This document shows, in pieces, positions 44,301-52,600 of a DNA stretch of 64,000 bases. Origin of the DNA: Mauremys mutica (Eukaryota; Chordata; Testudines; Geoemydidae). The stretch spans positions 12,171,553-12,235,552 of the forward strand of contig NC_059079.1 in NCBI RefSeq assembly GCF_020497125.1, given 5' to 3'. The notes beneath the pieces are model-generated. The model was not told the DNA's origin and did no database searches. It saw only the letters and a program-made list of their open reading frames with translations. A program made the position numbers and the translations under genes. Each line of letters starts with the position of its first letter. Position 1 is the stretch's first letter.

Positions 44301-47300
44301 TCGCCACTCGCTTCTCTACTGTGAGGGCTGCTCTCATCTTGGTATTATGGCGTTTCAGGGCAGGGGCAAGCAAGTCACAAAGTTCCATGAAAGTGCCCTT
44401 ACGCATGCGAAAGTTTCGCAGCCACTGGGAAATCGTCCCACACCTGCAACACAATGCGGTCCCACCAGTCAGTGCTTGTTTCCCGGGCCCAAAATCGGCG
44501 TTCAATGGATAGAATCTGCCCCATTACCATCAGGATCTCCAAAGCGCGGGGCCCGCGGTTTGAGATAATTCTGTGTCCACGTCCTCATCACTGTCATCGC
44601 CGCGCTGCCGTATCCGCCTCTTACTCGCCTCGGTTCGAAGGTCCTGGTTCAGCATATACTGCACGAGAGTGCGCGAGGTGTTTAAAAACATCCACGATTG
44701 CGGTATGGAGCTGAGCAGGGGTCCATGCTTGCTGTGCTATGGCGTCTGCACGGTTTCACCAAGCAAAAAAGGCGCGAAACGGTTGTCTGCCGCTGTCAGG
44801 GAGGAGGGAGGGGTGAGGCTGTACCCAGAACCCACCCGCGAAAATGATTTTTGCCCCATCAGGCACTGGGATCTCAACCCGGAAATGCCAAGGGGCGGGG
44901 GAGGCTGCGGGAACTATGGGATAGCTACGGGATAGCTACCCACAGTGCAACGCTCCAGAAATCGACGCTAGCCTCGGACCATGGACGCACACCACCGATT
45001 TAATGTGTTTAGTGTGGCCGCGCACACTCGATTTTATAAAATCTGTTTTACAAAACCGGTTTATGCAAATTCGGAATAGTCCCGTAGTGTAGACGTACCC
45101 TAAGATACAGCAAGTGTATTAAAAAAAGGTATATCAATGTTCCTATTTGATGGTCACCCTCTTTCACACCCTTCATATGTTCCAGTCTTAGACTGTAAGC
45201 TCTGCAGGGCAGGGACTATATCAACCTCTGTGTATAATGCCCCAATCAAGATTACAGTATGGTAGCATTCAGAAGACAAAGTAAAAAGCAACGTAATGCT
45301 TCTCCCAATAATTAATGAAGTGCTATAGTACTTTGTTTCACAAGAAAATACTCCCTTAGCTGTGAGAAACATACTGTTTTAATTGCTAGAAGTACCATGT
45401 GGCAGATAAATGGTGTCTGTAAGGTAGACTTCATCTGAGGGCTTGTCTACTCACAAAAGTTGTATAGCTAGAGCAGTACTGGTATACCTAAGGCAGTACA
45501 ACCCTCCTAGTGTGGCCACAGTCACACAAGCATAGCTTATTTCCTTATGGAAAGGGGAATAAGCTACACTGGTATACGGCACCTTTATATTAGTATAACT
45601 ACGGCCACACTAAGTTGCACAAGTATAACTAGGAGTTGTAACAGTATAACTATTTAGATAAAAACACATGCCCCCAAACTTTAGTATACCCTACTGGTAG
45701 AAAAACTGTGTTTAAATGAGGCCTTGGCAAGTACCTACTTCCCTGGTATCTTAGAAGTTTTGCTTGTTTTTTAAAGCAAAGTAATAAAAATAGAGAGTTA
45801 TCTAGTTCCACAATGTGGAATATTTTCTATGTCAGAGACAAGATAGATAAGGTAATATCTTTCACTGGACAAATTTCTGTTGGTGGAAAGCACAAGCTTT
45901 CAAAAAGCGTCCGACTTCTTTCCACAGACCTGAAGAACTCTGTGTAGTTTGAAAGTCTGTATCTTCCTCCAACAGAAGCTGGTCCAGTAAAATATATTAG
46001 CCCACTTACCTTATCTTTCTCATATGTTAGGACCAACAAAACTGGTTGTTTGTAGCGTTGCTGTAAACACTTAATCTGCATTTGACACCATGTGAATCTG
46101 TTAACAGGAAAACTCAAGACAGGTCTTTTGGCTCTGTCCTCATGCTTATGGTTGTCACGATCTGTTTTTCAGGTGGAGAGAACTTTGAATCCATTATTAA
46201 AGAATCAAGGCAAACACACCACACCTTACCACATAACCAACCCATTGTAAATAAATGGATGTGTTTTTCTTTCAGACACAGATGTTCTGATGTTCTAGGT
46301 TTTTGCAGTATAAAATAACTGCCAAGCTGGGTCAAGATTTTTTTTTTTTTAAATAAAGCCTAACAACCTTGACTGTCTGTCTAATAGAAATATCCTGCTG
46401 CAGAAAATATGCCTCAGATGTTGATATTCATATTGAATTGGCTTTGGCAGGTATGATGCACACAGAGATTCTTTTGACAAGTCTTAATGAAGTTTCTCTT
46501 TAATATGTTAAACCAAACAATGAATGTTTCCAAAATAAAGTTGCCTGCCACCTCTATTTCTATTTGGCAGCTTAGTGGTAGGTAGTGCTTAAAATCAACA
46601 CAGGATAGATTGTTTAAGTCAAAAAGGACTCAGTAGGAAGAAAATTGTGTGTGTCATTTTATTGGCCTCTTTATGATGTATACTATAATGATGACCTCAA
46701 AGTGTTTAGATTTTTAAAAACTCTAAAAGCTACTAGAAACACCAGAGTCTCAATTTCCTTCAAAAACTTGCCAAAGTCCTCAAAAAAAAAAAGGAACTAT
46801 GCTTCACCATAGGAGTCTGAAATTTCATCTGCAGTAGGAAAAATGTTTGGGTTGGGATTAAAGGAAGAAAGATGTTTGATCTTACAATGATTCAGTTCCC
46901 AAACTTTGGCCTTTTTTGCAATTGGTATCATGCTTAGACATCTCAACATGCAGCATAAAGTCCCATATTCTAGATATACATTTCATTCCATCTACACAAG
47001 TCTTTGTTACTTCCACTCATTGTTGAAGTATATACACATCACAGTTACTGTCTCAAAACCATGGTTATGTAGTTTTATCCTAAAAACATTAATTCCACAC
47101 TTCAAACTTTCTGCTCTATTACTCATCTCCTTCATTTGTTTGTGCACCCCACATTTTGAACTCAACCTGTTACACCGCTGCAGATAGAGAATAAAGTATA
47201 TTACCAGTCAAAAATTCATACATGACTGAAAAGAATAATGAATTTTCCAAATTCCAACAGTAATGCAGAATTCTATAGAATCCTGAACTGATGCTGAAGC

Positions 47301-48548
47301 TCAGCATGAAACAGAGCTGGGGGAAACAGTTTTCCAACACCTTCCTTTTATAAAGATAGGCAGAAGTCTTTCATGGTGTCTAAGTTAACTAGAACCCAGG
47401 GGTGGAAGTTTTTTGGGGTGCTCATTTTTTAAACCACTCTTCAGACTTCATCCTCTATCATTCAAATGTTTTATGAATGTCATGATTCAGGACTTTTTAC
47501 TTCTCAACACACAAAGATATTTTGTATGGTTTTAAAGCTGGAGCAGCCCACATCAAGTTGGCATTGTTTCTTTGAGGGAAGGATGGAGAAGAAAACAGGA
47601 CACATGGAAACCCCACAACAACAAAATCTGGATGTGCTGTGCTTGAATAGCTTTTGAACATATCGATCCTAAGAGCAAACGGTATTGCCTTACCTGGTAA
47701 ACAAAACAACCTGCTCCCCCAAAAGGTTATATTTTACAGAGCGATTAATGACTGCTACACAGAGCTCTTCTTCAGGTCTACTTCCTTACCCCGACCTGAA
47801 GAAGAGATCTGTCTGTGTAGCTCAAAAGCTTTTACCATCCACAAACAAAAGTTGATCCAATAAGAGAGATTACCTCATGTAATCTATTTATATCCCATAG
47901 GAAAGGGGGGTGGTGGTGAGAAAGGAACAGGGCATATCTTGGGGTTGGTGTGTAGGGGGAAAACTTCCTAGCCAAGGGCCCCATACCTAGAGGCACCTGC
48001 AACCAGATAAGAAATAACCAGCAACCAGTGGACCAGGGTGAACAAACCTCAGAAGCTATCGGGCGGGGGAAGCGAGTCATCCTCACCCCCACAAATACCT
48101 GAGGAGTCTCTCATGCTCTGGCAACACTCGCCCAGCCTGTCATACCAAGAGAGTCTGACTGACTCGCAGATCGGGGTGGCCCCAGCTGGGGAGAAGCAGG
48201 GGGACCCCGGCGGAAGGCCCTGGGGCCGGAGCGCAGGGGGCGGTGTCTGGCTACGTGCGCGGGGGACGGGGAGCCCCGTACCTCGAGGCAGGTGTAGGGG
48301 GAGCCCCCTAGCGCGGGGGCGGGGGGCGCTGTACCCTGAGAGGCTCGTGCGGGGAGGGGGCGGGGGCCCCGTACCTTGGGGTAGGTGTGCAGGGGGTAGG
48401 TCAGCTGACAGGCCCGGTGGCACGAGGCCGTGCTCCCCAGCGCCGAGTCAAAGGCCTCGGAGGAGCCCGCGGCAGCCCAGCCCCTCCCGCACATCAGGAG
48501 CAGCAGAACGAGCCCCAGCCCCGACAGGTTCCCCCGCGGCGCCGCCAT
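32219..48548 (-). CDS. TMEM59: TMEM59, transmembrane protein 59 (complete, eight coding exons)
   Basis: Eight exons with consensus borders join in frame to 315 codons (human 323): 48548-48375, 40160-40055, 37657-37563, 37355-37203, 36876-36804, 36459-36375, 34243-34135 and 32371-32219. The product is a type I membrane glycoprotein of Golgi and late endosomes. In mammals it has been reported to inhibit Golgi glycosylation and to promote LC3 lipidation through ATG16L1. An N-terminal signal peptide (hydrophobic [10 protein letters not shown]) is followed by a cysteine-rich luminal domain ([41 protein letters not shown]) with one glycosylation site NLT near residue 85. The most conserved block is in exon 4. 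A single membrane segment lies at about 232-256, then a cytoplasmic tail beginning with YGDLEYMNE. No frame damage. Intron 1 carries the Harbinger element, intron 6 two CR1 pieces. Confidence 0.95.
32457..32640 (-). mobile_element. CR1 LINE 3' tail
   Basis: The plus strand reads GGGTCAGGCCAACAGTCCAT, then CTAGCCCAGTA and TTCAGAGGGAATGAACAGA, the reverse of the CR1 3' untranslated tail. It lies in TMEM59 intron 7. Confidence 0.8.
33540..33890. repeat. Dispersed repeat with tRNA-like boxes
   Basis: TTATGGGCACTCACCTTGGA, GGAGACC and GTTCAAATCCCTGCTCC are SINE-like landmarks, with the last resembling a B box. It lies in TMEM59 intron 7. The family was not identified. Confidence 0.4.
34135..34243 (-). 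CDS. TMEM59: TMEM59 coding exon 7 (transmembrane)
   Basis: The acceptor ACATTTCAG precedes [20 protein letters not shown] and [16 protein letters not shown], the single membrane span. The donor is GTAAAG. Confidence 0.94.
34625..34800 (-). mobile_element. CR1 LINE 3' tail, inverted relative to the next copy
   Basis: AATGGTCCATCTAGCCCAGT and TTCAGAGGAAATGAACAGAA are the reverse of the CR1 tail. It abuts a plus-strand CR1 at about 34800, in TMEM59 intron 6. Confidence 0.8.
34801..35635 (+). mobile_element. CR1 LINE, 5'-truncated
   Basis: It contains GATCTTGGAGTCATTGTGGA and the C-terminal ORF landmarks [43 protein letters not shown] and [12 protein letters not shown]. The tail ends with CTAGATGGAC and GGCCGTTCTTATGTACC. 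A frame change near 35050 shows it is inactive. Confidence 0.9.
35640..35870. repeat. Unclassified dispersed repeat
   Basis: Phrases such as AACTGCATGCAGTATTCAAT and TCAAGATCTTTCTTGCAACT look familiar from other reptile sequences as a repeat. The class could not be assigned from sequence alone. Confidence 0.3.
36375..36459 (-). CDS. TMEM59: TMEM59 coding exon 6
   Basis: The acceptor TGATATTTCAG precedes [20 protein letters not shown], then SFFKCLS. The donor is GTATGT. Both phases fit exons 5 and 7, which supports this diverged exon. Confidence 0.88.
36804..36876 (-). CDS. TMEM59: TMEM59 coding exon 5
   Basis: The acceptor TTGTTTTAG precedes [20 protein letters not shown], then SKTS. The donor is GTAAGT. 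The linker region has diverged from mammals, but its ends are conserved. Confidence 0.9.
37203..37355 (-). CDS. TMEM59: TMEM59 coding exon 4 (most conserved)
   Basis: The acceptor TGTGTTTACAG precedes 51 residues almost identical to mammals, including [20 protein letters not shown] and [11 protein letters not shown]. The donor is GTGCTT, a less common but acceptable GT donor. Confidence 0.95.
37563..37657 (-). CDS. TMEM59: TMEM59 coding exon 3
   Basis: The acceptor TTCTTCTTTGCAG precedes [20 protein letters not shown] and then AELRQEQ. The donor is GTAAGC. Confidence 0.94.
39911..39933. repeat. poly(T) tract
   Basis: An uninterrupted run of 23 T lies in TMEM59 intron 2... intron 1 border region is further right; exon 2 starts at 40160 on the minus strand, so this tract is about 120 bp past its donor, in intron 2. 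Confidence 0.9.
40055..40160 (-). CDS. TMEM59: TMEM59 coding exon 2
   Basis: The acceptor AACTTCCCAG precedes [19 protein letters not shown], then [13 protein letters not shown] with an N-glycosylation sequon. The donor is GTAAGA, and the last base leaves phase 1. Confidence 0.94.
40871..40913. repeat. Subterminal palindrome of the Harbinger left end
   Basis: The arms GGCGTTTAAATCGGTTTTAG and CTAAAACCGATTTAACGCC are inverted copies with a single unpaired T, separated by a few bases. This could fold into a hairpin of about 20 bp next to the terminal repeat. Confidence 0.9.
41242..43187 (+). pseudogene. Harbinger accessory Myb/SANT-like protein gene, two exons, broken
   Basis: Exon 1 runs from ATG 41242 to 41784 (donor GTGAGT) and exon 2 from 42691 (acceptor CTCCCTCATGCAG) to TGA 43185-43187. 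The first exon encodes a helical DNA-binding region ([16 protein letters not shown], then [31 protein letters not shown]) and an acidic stretch [12 protein letters not shown]. The second is rich in arginine and glutamate with a tandem 21-bp repeat at about 42868-42905. Harbinger elements need such a protein to bring the transposase to DNA and into the nucleus. Damage: two frame changes, one at 41278 and one between about 41410 and 41425, plus an in-frame TAG at 42921-42923. Splice borders and phase still fit. Confidence 0.8.
43437..44726 (-). pseudogene. Harbinger DDE transposase (HARBI1-like), frameshifted
   Basis: The longest open part (44505-43600, 301 codons) contains a helix-turn-helix-like [13 protein letters not shown] and the catalytic DDE residues in context: [11 protein letters not shown] (D139 of this frame), [12 protein letters not shown] (D227) and [14 protein letters not shown] (E263). 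The family transposase cuts and joins transposon ends. An upstream start at 44726 and an N-terminal stretch ([20 protein letters not shown]) lie in other frames, and the N-terminal [12 protein letters not shown] segment is also out of frame. A compensating pair of shifts garbles about 20 residues after MVLQA. Another shift near 43660 displaces the C-terminus, whose natural frame ([13 protein letters not shown]) runs to TGA at 43439-43437. So the core is preserved but the protein is not intact. It is similar to HARBI1, but is a transposon copy and not that gene. Confidence 0.88.
45433..45725. mobile_element. Harbinger-type MITE
   Basis: It starts GGGCTTGTCTACTCACAAAA after TGA, with internal inverted motifs (TAGTGTGGCCACAGTCACAC, ACGGCCACACTAAGTTGCAC). 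The right end has decayed, so the boundary is approximate. It lies 330 bp from the full-length Harbinger, also in TMEM59 intron 1. Confidence 0.55.
45833..46015. repeat. Palindromic dispersed element
   Basis: The arm AGATAGATAAGGTAATATCT, then CACTGGACAA, is mirrored by TGGTCCAGTAAAATATATTA and CTTACCTTATCT. The centre holds ACAGACCTGAAGAACTCTGT. It is related to the elements at 47757-47875 and 62612-62745. Confidence 0.6.
46320..47750. other. TMEM59 intron 1, nothing recognised
   Basis: AT-rich intronic DNA. No coding exon or clear mobile element boundary was recognised. Confidence 0.4.
47757..47875. repeat. Palindromic dispersed element, strong hairpin
   Basis: ACACAGAGCTCTTCTTCAGG is mirrored by CCTGAAGAAGAGATCTGTCT and GTGTAGCTC, separated by about 14 bases. 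TTGATCCAATAAGAGAGATT follows on the right. It belongs to the same family as 45833-46015 and 62612-62745. Confidence 0.65.
48375..48548 (-). CDS. TMEM59: TMEM59 coding exon 1 (signal peptide)
   Basis: The start ATG is at 48548-48546 within a YY1-like motif. The exon encodes 58 residues from [10 protein letters not shown] through a hydrophobic signal segment to [10 protein letters not shown], and ends CCCAAG before donor GTACGG. Confidence 0.94.
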
Positions 48549-48551
48549 CTT
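48541..48551 (-). promoter_or_regulatory. TMEM59: YY1-like motif over the TMEM59 start codon
   Basis: On the minus strand AAGATGGCGGC exactly matches the YY1 consensus and contains the initiation codon. This arrangement is known for many TATA-less housekeeping genes with very short 5' UTRs. Confidence 0.7.
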
Positions 48552-48940
48552 GCCCCTCCTCTCCCCCCGGGGGAGTTGTTTATAGCGTCGGGCCCCCACG
48601 TCCGGCCCTCAGGCGCAGGACGGGGCTCGAGGGATATCGCGAGAATTCCCTCGCCGCGGGGCCTGGCGGGAGAAGCAGTTTCCCTGTCGGAGCTGAGCTG
48701 GGGCGGAGACGGGGAGCTGCCTTCGCCGGGAACTACGAGGCGAGTCACTTCCGGGGAGCGTGTAACTGGCCGCCTGCAGCCCCCGGGGGTCGCTGCTGCC
48801 CGGCCCGTGCGCCCCGAGCCCCGCCGGGCAACCACCAAGTCCCCGGCTCCGGGCAGCAGAACCCCGGGCCCATCGCCCCCCTCCAGACACCCCGCGCCAT
48901 CCCTCCCCGCGCCCCCGCCTCCGTCCCTCCTTCCTCCCCC

Positions 48941-49133
48941 GCGGGCCGGGCCCCCCGCCTCCGTCCCTCCTTCCTCCCCCTGCGGGCCGGGCCCCCCGCC
49001 TCCATCCCCCCGCCCCTGCGGGCCGGGCCCCCCGCCTCCATCCCTCCCCCCCCTGCGGGCCGGCCCCCCCGCCTCCATCCCTCCTTCCTCCCCCTGCGGG
49101 CCGGGCCCCCCGACTCTATCCCTCCCTCTGGGG
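48941..49133. repeat. GC-rich minisatellite, about five units
   Basis: Units starting GCGGGCCGGGCCCCCCGCCT recur at 48941, 48982, 49018, 49055 and 49096, so the spacing is 41, 36, 37 and 41 bp. A degenerate partial unit precedes them from about 48901. Differences in spacing come from loss of TCCTTCCTCC-type segments. The repeat makes long open frames on both strands that are not genes. Confidence 0.9.
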
Positions 49134-49560
49134 CATGAGCTGGGCACCCCACGCCAGTCCCCACGGAGCATGTTGTAGCACGGTGCTGCACCCCCTTTGC
49201 GTACCCTGTAGTGTCATCCCAAATCTCCAGCCACAAATCCCCGCTCCTAGCCAGCCCCAGAGATAAACGGTAGCAGCCCAAGCCCCCCACTGCCCCCAAT
49301 CCTCATTTGTGCCCTGCAGCTTCATTGTATTTGGGGCTCAGTGTAACATTGCCATCAAAAGCCCCCTTTCCCCACCTTTTCCCCTACTTACCTTCAGCTC
49401 AGGCTTCTAGGTTATTTTTTCTGGTATTTCTGTCAACAATCTGCCTTTAAGTTAAAGCAGTATTACCAATACAGTTTCATAAAAGAAAATGGACAATTGT
49501 TTTCTCACTGAAACAGCTGCTGCACGTAACCAATAACTTGGAGACCTTTAAGTGTCCATC

Positions 49561-49662
49561 ATGGATAGATTTGTGATACGAAAACCCAAAGCTCAAGAAA
49601 GCCCTAGGAAAAGAGATCCAGGAGAAAAGGTTTACAAGCAAGCCACTATAGAATCTCTGAAG
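49561..49662 (+). CDS. TCEANC2: TCEANC2 coding exon 1
   Basis: ATG at 49561 in context CCATCATGG. It encodes 34 residues ending [12 protein letters not shown], then donor GTAAGA. The start is fixed by the family N-terminus. Confidence 0.94.
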
Positions 49663-52600
49663 GTAAGAGCGGGGAGGGCAAAGGGAATGGATGGATAAGA
49701 GATCAGGCCTATACTGAAAATACTATATTGATGTAGTTTATATAGTAACTTCTGTCCCAAAGGATCACAGAGCACTTGAGAGAGTACATACAGCACCACT
49801 GAAATGCTGCTGCATTCGAGATGGACAGCAGCCAGGAAGACAACAAACACTCAGCACAACAGCAAGGAGAAAGAAAATGTACTCCAAAGACACTGGAGCA
49901 AACGCCTATTACAAAAACTGCTATGGAACATCTAATGTGTATCTAAAGCAGATAGGACGTTGGTTGTTAAGCTCATCTAATGCATGTACCCCACAAACTG
50001 AGGCAATATCAGATTTGGAGCTTGAAAGGATAATGTGTTAGAGTCACCCTGCTGAGATATGAACTTACAGTTCTAGTGAGTCCAAGTCATTCATATCTGA
50101 TGCTTAGATGTGGGGCCCCCAAGAAACAGGCCCCTGAATTTCCTTTCGGGCCATTAACACTGAAATGGGATCACTTCCCACCCCTTTCTCTAGGGTGAAG
50201 ATTTCAGCCTAATCGGTATTTCAGAACCCAGTGTTCAACAGTCCCGTTCAGTATCCTGTAAAATTGGGCACAATTTAGTTTAGCCCTTTCACTTGAGCAT
50301 TAGGAATTCTGTAATTAGAAGTGAGTGCGTGTGCGTGAAGAAATATGGCCCACAATTAACTTCAGTTGGATGTGAACGCTGCACAGAAGCCAATTTGCTG
50401 GACCTGTGCTTTAGGACCCTAAAAGGGCTGATGCTCAGTAGCAGTTGTTCTGTAGATGTCTGCTGGCATACAACTTCAGGCTTTATTTTATCCGATCTCC
50501 TAGGCTAAGGCATGGTCAATAGCTAATGAGAATCCTCCAAAGGAAGCCCAGGTTGCTGCGAAAAGTGGTATTGATCATTTAGGTGACACTCCTCTCCCTA
50601 CTGAGCCAGTGCTCCACCACACCACGAGGGGGCACTGGATTGCTGGAAATACTATTTGTCAAATAAATATGTGATCATTGAAGATTTTTATGGCAAATGT
50701 TAGCAAGGTGTGGTGTTACTCATGTTGTTCTGGCCAAAATTCTACCTTGTGTATTTACAGTCAGCCCATGTCCAGGTTTACCTGTGGCCTCAATTTTAGA
50801 AGTGATTTATTTCCTCACCTGAAAACAGTCATGTAAAGTTGACACAGAATAGCTGCTGCATTCTTCCCCACATATGGCTGCCGTTTAGTAGTGTGTGCTC
50901 TGTCAGTAAACAGTACAATGGATAGGCTCGCTCCATCAGACTGAAAGGCATTCTATAAACAATGGTCAGATATTTGGTGACATGAGTACAAGATTCTGCA
51001 CGATATAAGCTTTCTAAAGAAAGTTCAGTAGATTTAGAATTTGTTTAGAATATTTTATGATGAATCACAAAAACAAAACAAAAAACCACAAACATAGCGT
51101 CAAACTTTCAGCCAGTCTCAGGTGTCCTGTAAATCTGTACATATAGATTTTGCAGCTCATACAGTGTAACTGTGTATCTATCCATGTGCATATGCATTTC
51201 TATGCTCATAATTTTGCAGATGCTAAGAAAGTATCGCTGAAACTTGGACTCATAATTAGTTGTAGAATACATAGGTACTGAGTACAGTTACTATTTGAGG
51301 TCATTCTAAACCTATGGGAAGTCATAATGCTCTACGTAGCAACACTAATGCTGGAGTCATCATCCAAAAGTGCCATTAATCAGGTGCATGATTGTATTTA
51401 TAAATGTTGTATTTAACGAACATAAAATGTGCATAAACTATTCAAATAGGCAGCAAGAATGCATTGCGAGACACATTTAGCATGTGGCCATTAATAATAA
51501 TTTATTATTTATATTACCATAGCACTTTTCCTTCCCTTTTTGATCTTGCTGGAAGTGGGAATTGGGTGGTGAGTGTTCTCCTATTCGGATCCTAATTGCA
51601 GAAGTTTAAAAAAAAAATTAGGCATAACTTGCATTTCAACAGTGAGTGAAGTGATTCCTGCATATCCATTAGTCAGTCTGTATCTGAGCATTTCTAACGT
51701 GCCCATCACTGTAGCATCTGGGCATGATGTAGATACACCTCTACCCCGATATAACGCTGTCCTCGGGAGCCAAAAAATCATGCCGCGTTATAGGTGAAAC
51801 CGCGTTATATCGAACTTGCTTTGATCCACCAGAGTGTGCAGCCCTCCCCCTCCCCCCCAGAGCACTGCTTTACCACGTTATATTCGAATTTGTGTTATAT
51901 CGGGTCGCGTTATATCGGGATAGAGGTGTAATTGAAAAGGACAATCTGTGGGAAGAGGTGCATGCTTTTCATCCCTTCTTACACTGCTTTCTTGAGTGGC
52001 AGTTTTTTCATTGTTTTCCCCCTGCAGGTTATTTTGCAGCCAAGAGATTATTATTATTAATTATGATAGCACTTGTGTCCCCAGTCCTGGATCAAGGCCT
52101 TATTGTGCTAGGTGCTTACAAACAGAACAGAAAATGTTGCCAAAGAGCTACAATCTAAATATAAGACAGAGGAGGATACAAACAGCATACCAGCTACATA
52201 ACTGTTGCTGAATAATTGTAAAAGGGCTTGCACTACATCTTACGCGTAACAAGACTCAGGCTTCTTGTAATCCGTTGTTTGGGAGTGTCACAGCAAGATG
52301 CTTGGGGTGAAAGGCACTATGGAAATGCCAAATACATTAATGACTGGCTTCTTTCAGTTCCTCTGTGGTGCTCCCTAGCTCCTTCTTTCTCTCTGCTGAC
52401 ACTACCTGCTTTAAGATTTGCAAAGTCGAAAGCAGAAGGGCAGATTCAGGCGCTGCCTGGTACTAAGTTGCTACTAACAATATTATAATTAGCTGCTTCC
52501 CCCAGCCACTCCCTCTCATCCGCTCTTTATTAAGCCATTTATACAGTGGGCTTTCCAAAGTCTGAGCACTTGCATAATTGTCTTTTTCTAGGAGACATTT

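Larger units (their letters stand above)
40855..45100. mobile_element. PIF/Harbinger DNA transposon, nearly full length (4.25 kb)
   Basis: The ends GGCCTGGTCTACACTA and, inverted, GGGTACGTCTACACTA are flanked by TAA at 40852-40854 and 45101-45103, the three-base TWA-type duplication of PIF/Harbinger. Subterminal inverted sequence extends well inward (AGCTATCCCACAGTGCACC near 41070 against the reverse of CTACCCACAGTGCAACGCTC near 44940). Inside are two convergent genes: a Myb/SANT-like accessory gene (+, 41242-43187) and a DDE transposase (-, 44726-43437). This two-protein layout is the Harbinger signature. Their AATAAA signals are at 43306-43311 (+) and 43342-43337 (-), about 25 bp apart. Both genes are damaged, so this copy cannot act by itself. 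It sits in TMEM59 intron 1. Confidence 0.93.
48150..49150. promoter_or_regulatory. CpG-rich bidirectional promoter between TMEM59 and TCEANC2
   Basis: About 1 kb of very high G+C and CpG density lies between the divergent start codons of TMEM59 (48548, -) and TCEANC2 (49561, +). It covers TMEM59 exon 1. Visible motifs include an ETS/GABP-type ACTTCCGG (48747-48754), TATCGCGAGA (48635-48644, one base off the TCTCGCGAGA element) and a YY1-like site at the TMEM59 start. No TATA box is evident. Shared control is inferred from layout. Confidence 0.75.

Noticed and set aside
43600..44505. Could the HARBI1-like frame be the host gene HARBI1?
   Set aside because: It is inside an element with terminal inverted repeats and TAA duplications, has frameshifts, and lies in a TMEM59 intron.
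48038..49178. Very long open frames on both strands (up to 366 codons) across the CpG-rich promoter
   Set aside because: They are proline/arginine/glycine-rich artefacts of GC content and the minisatellite, and they overlap TMEM59 exon 1 in the wrong strand or frame.
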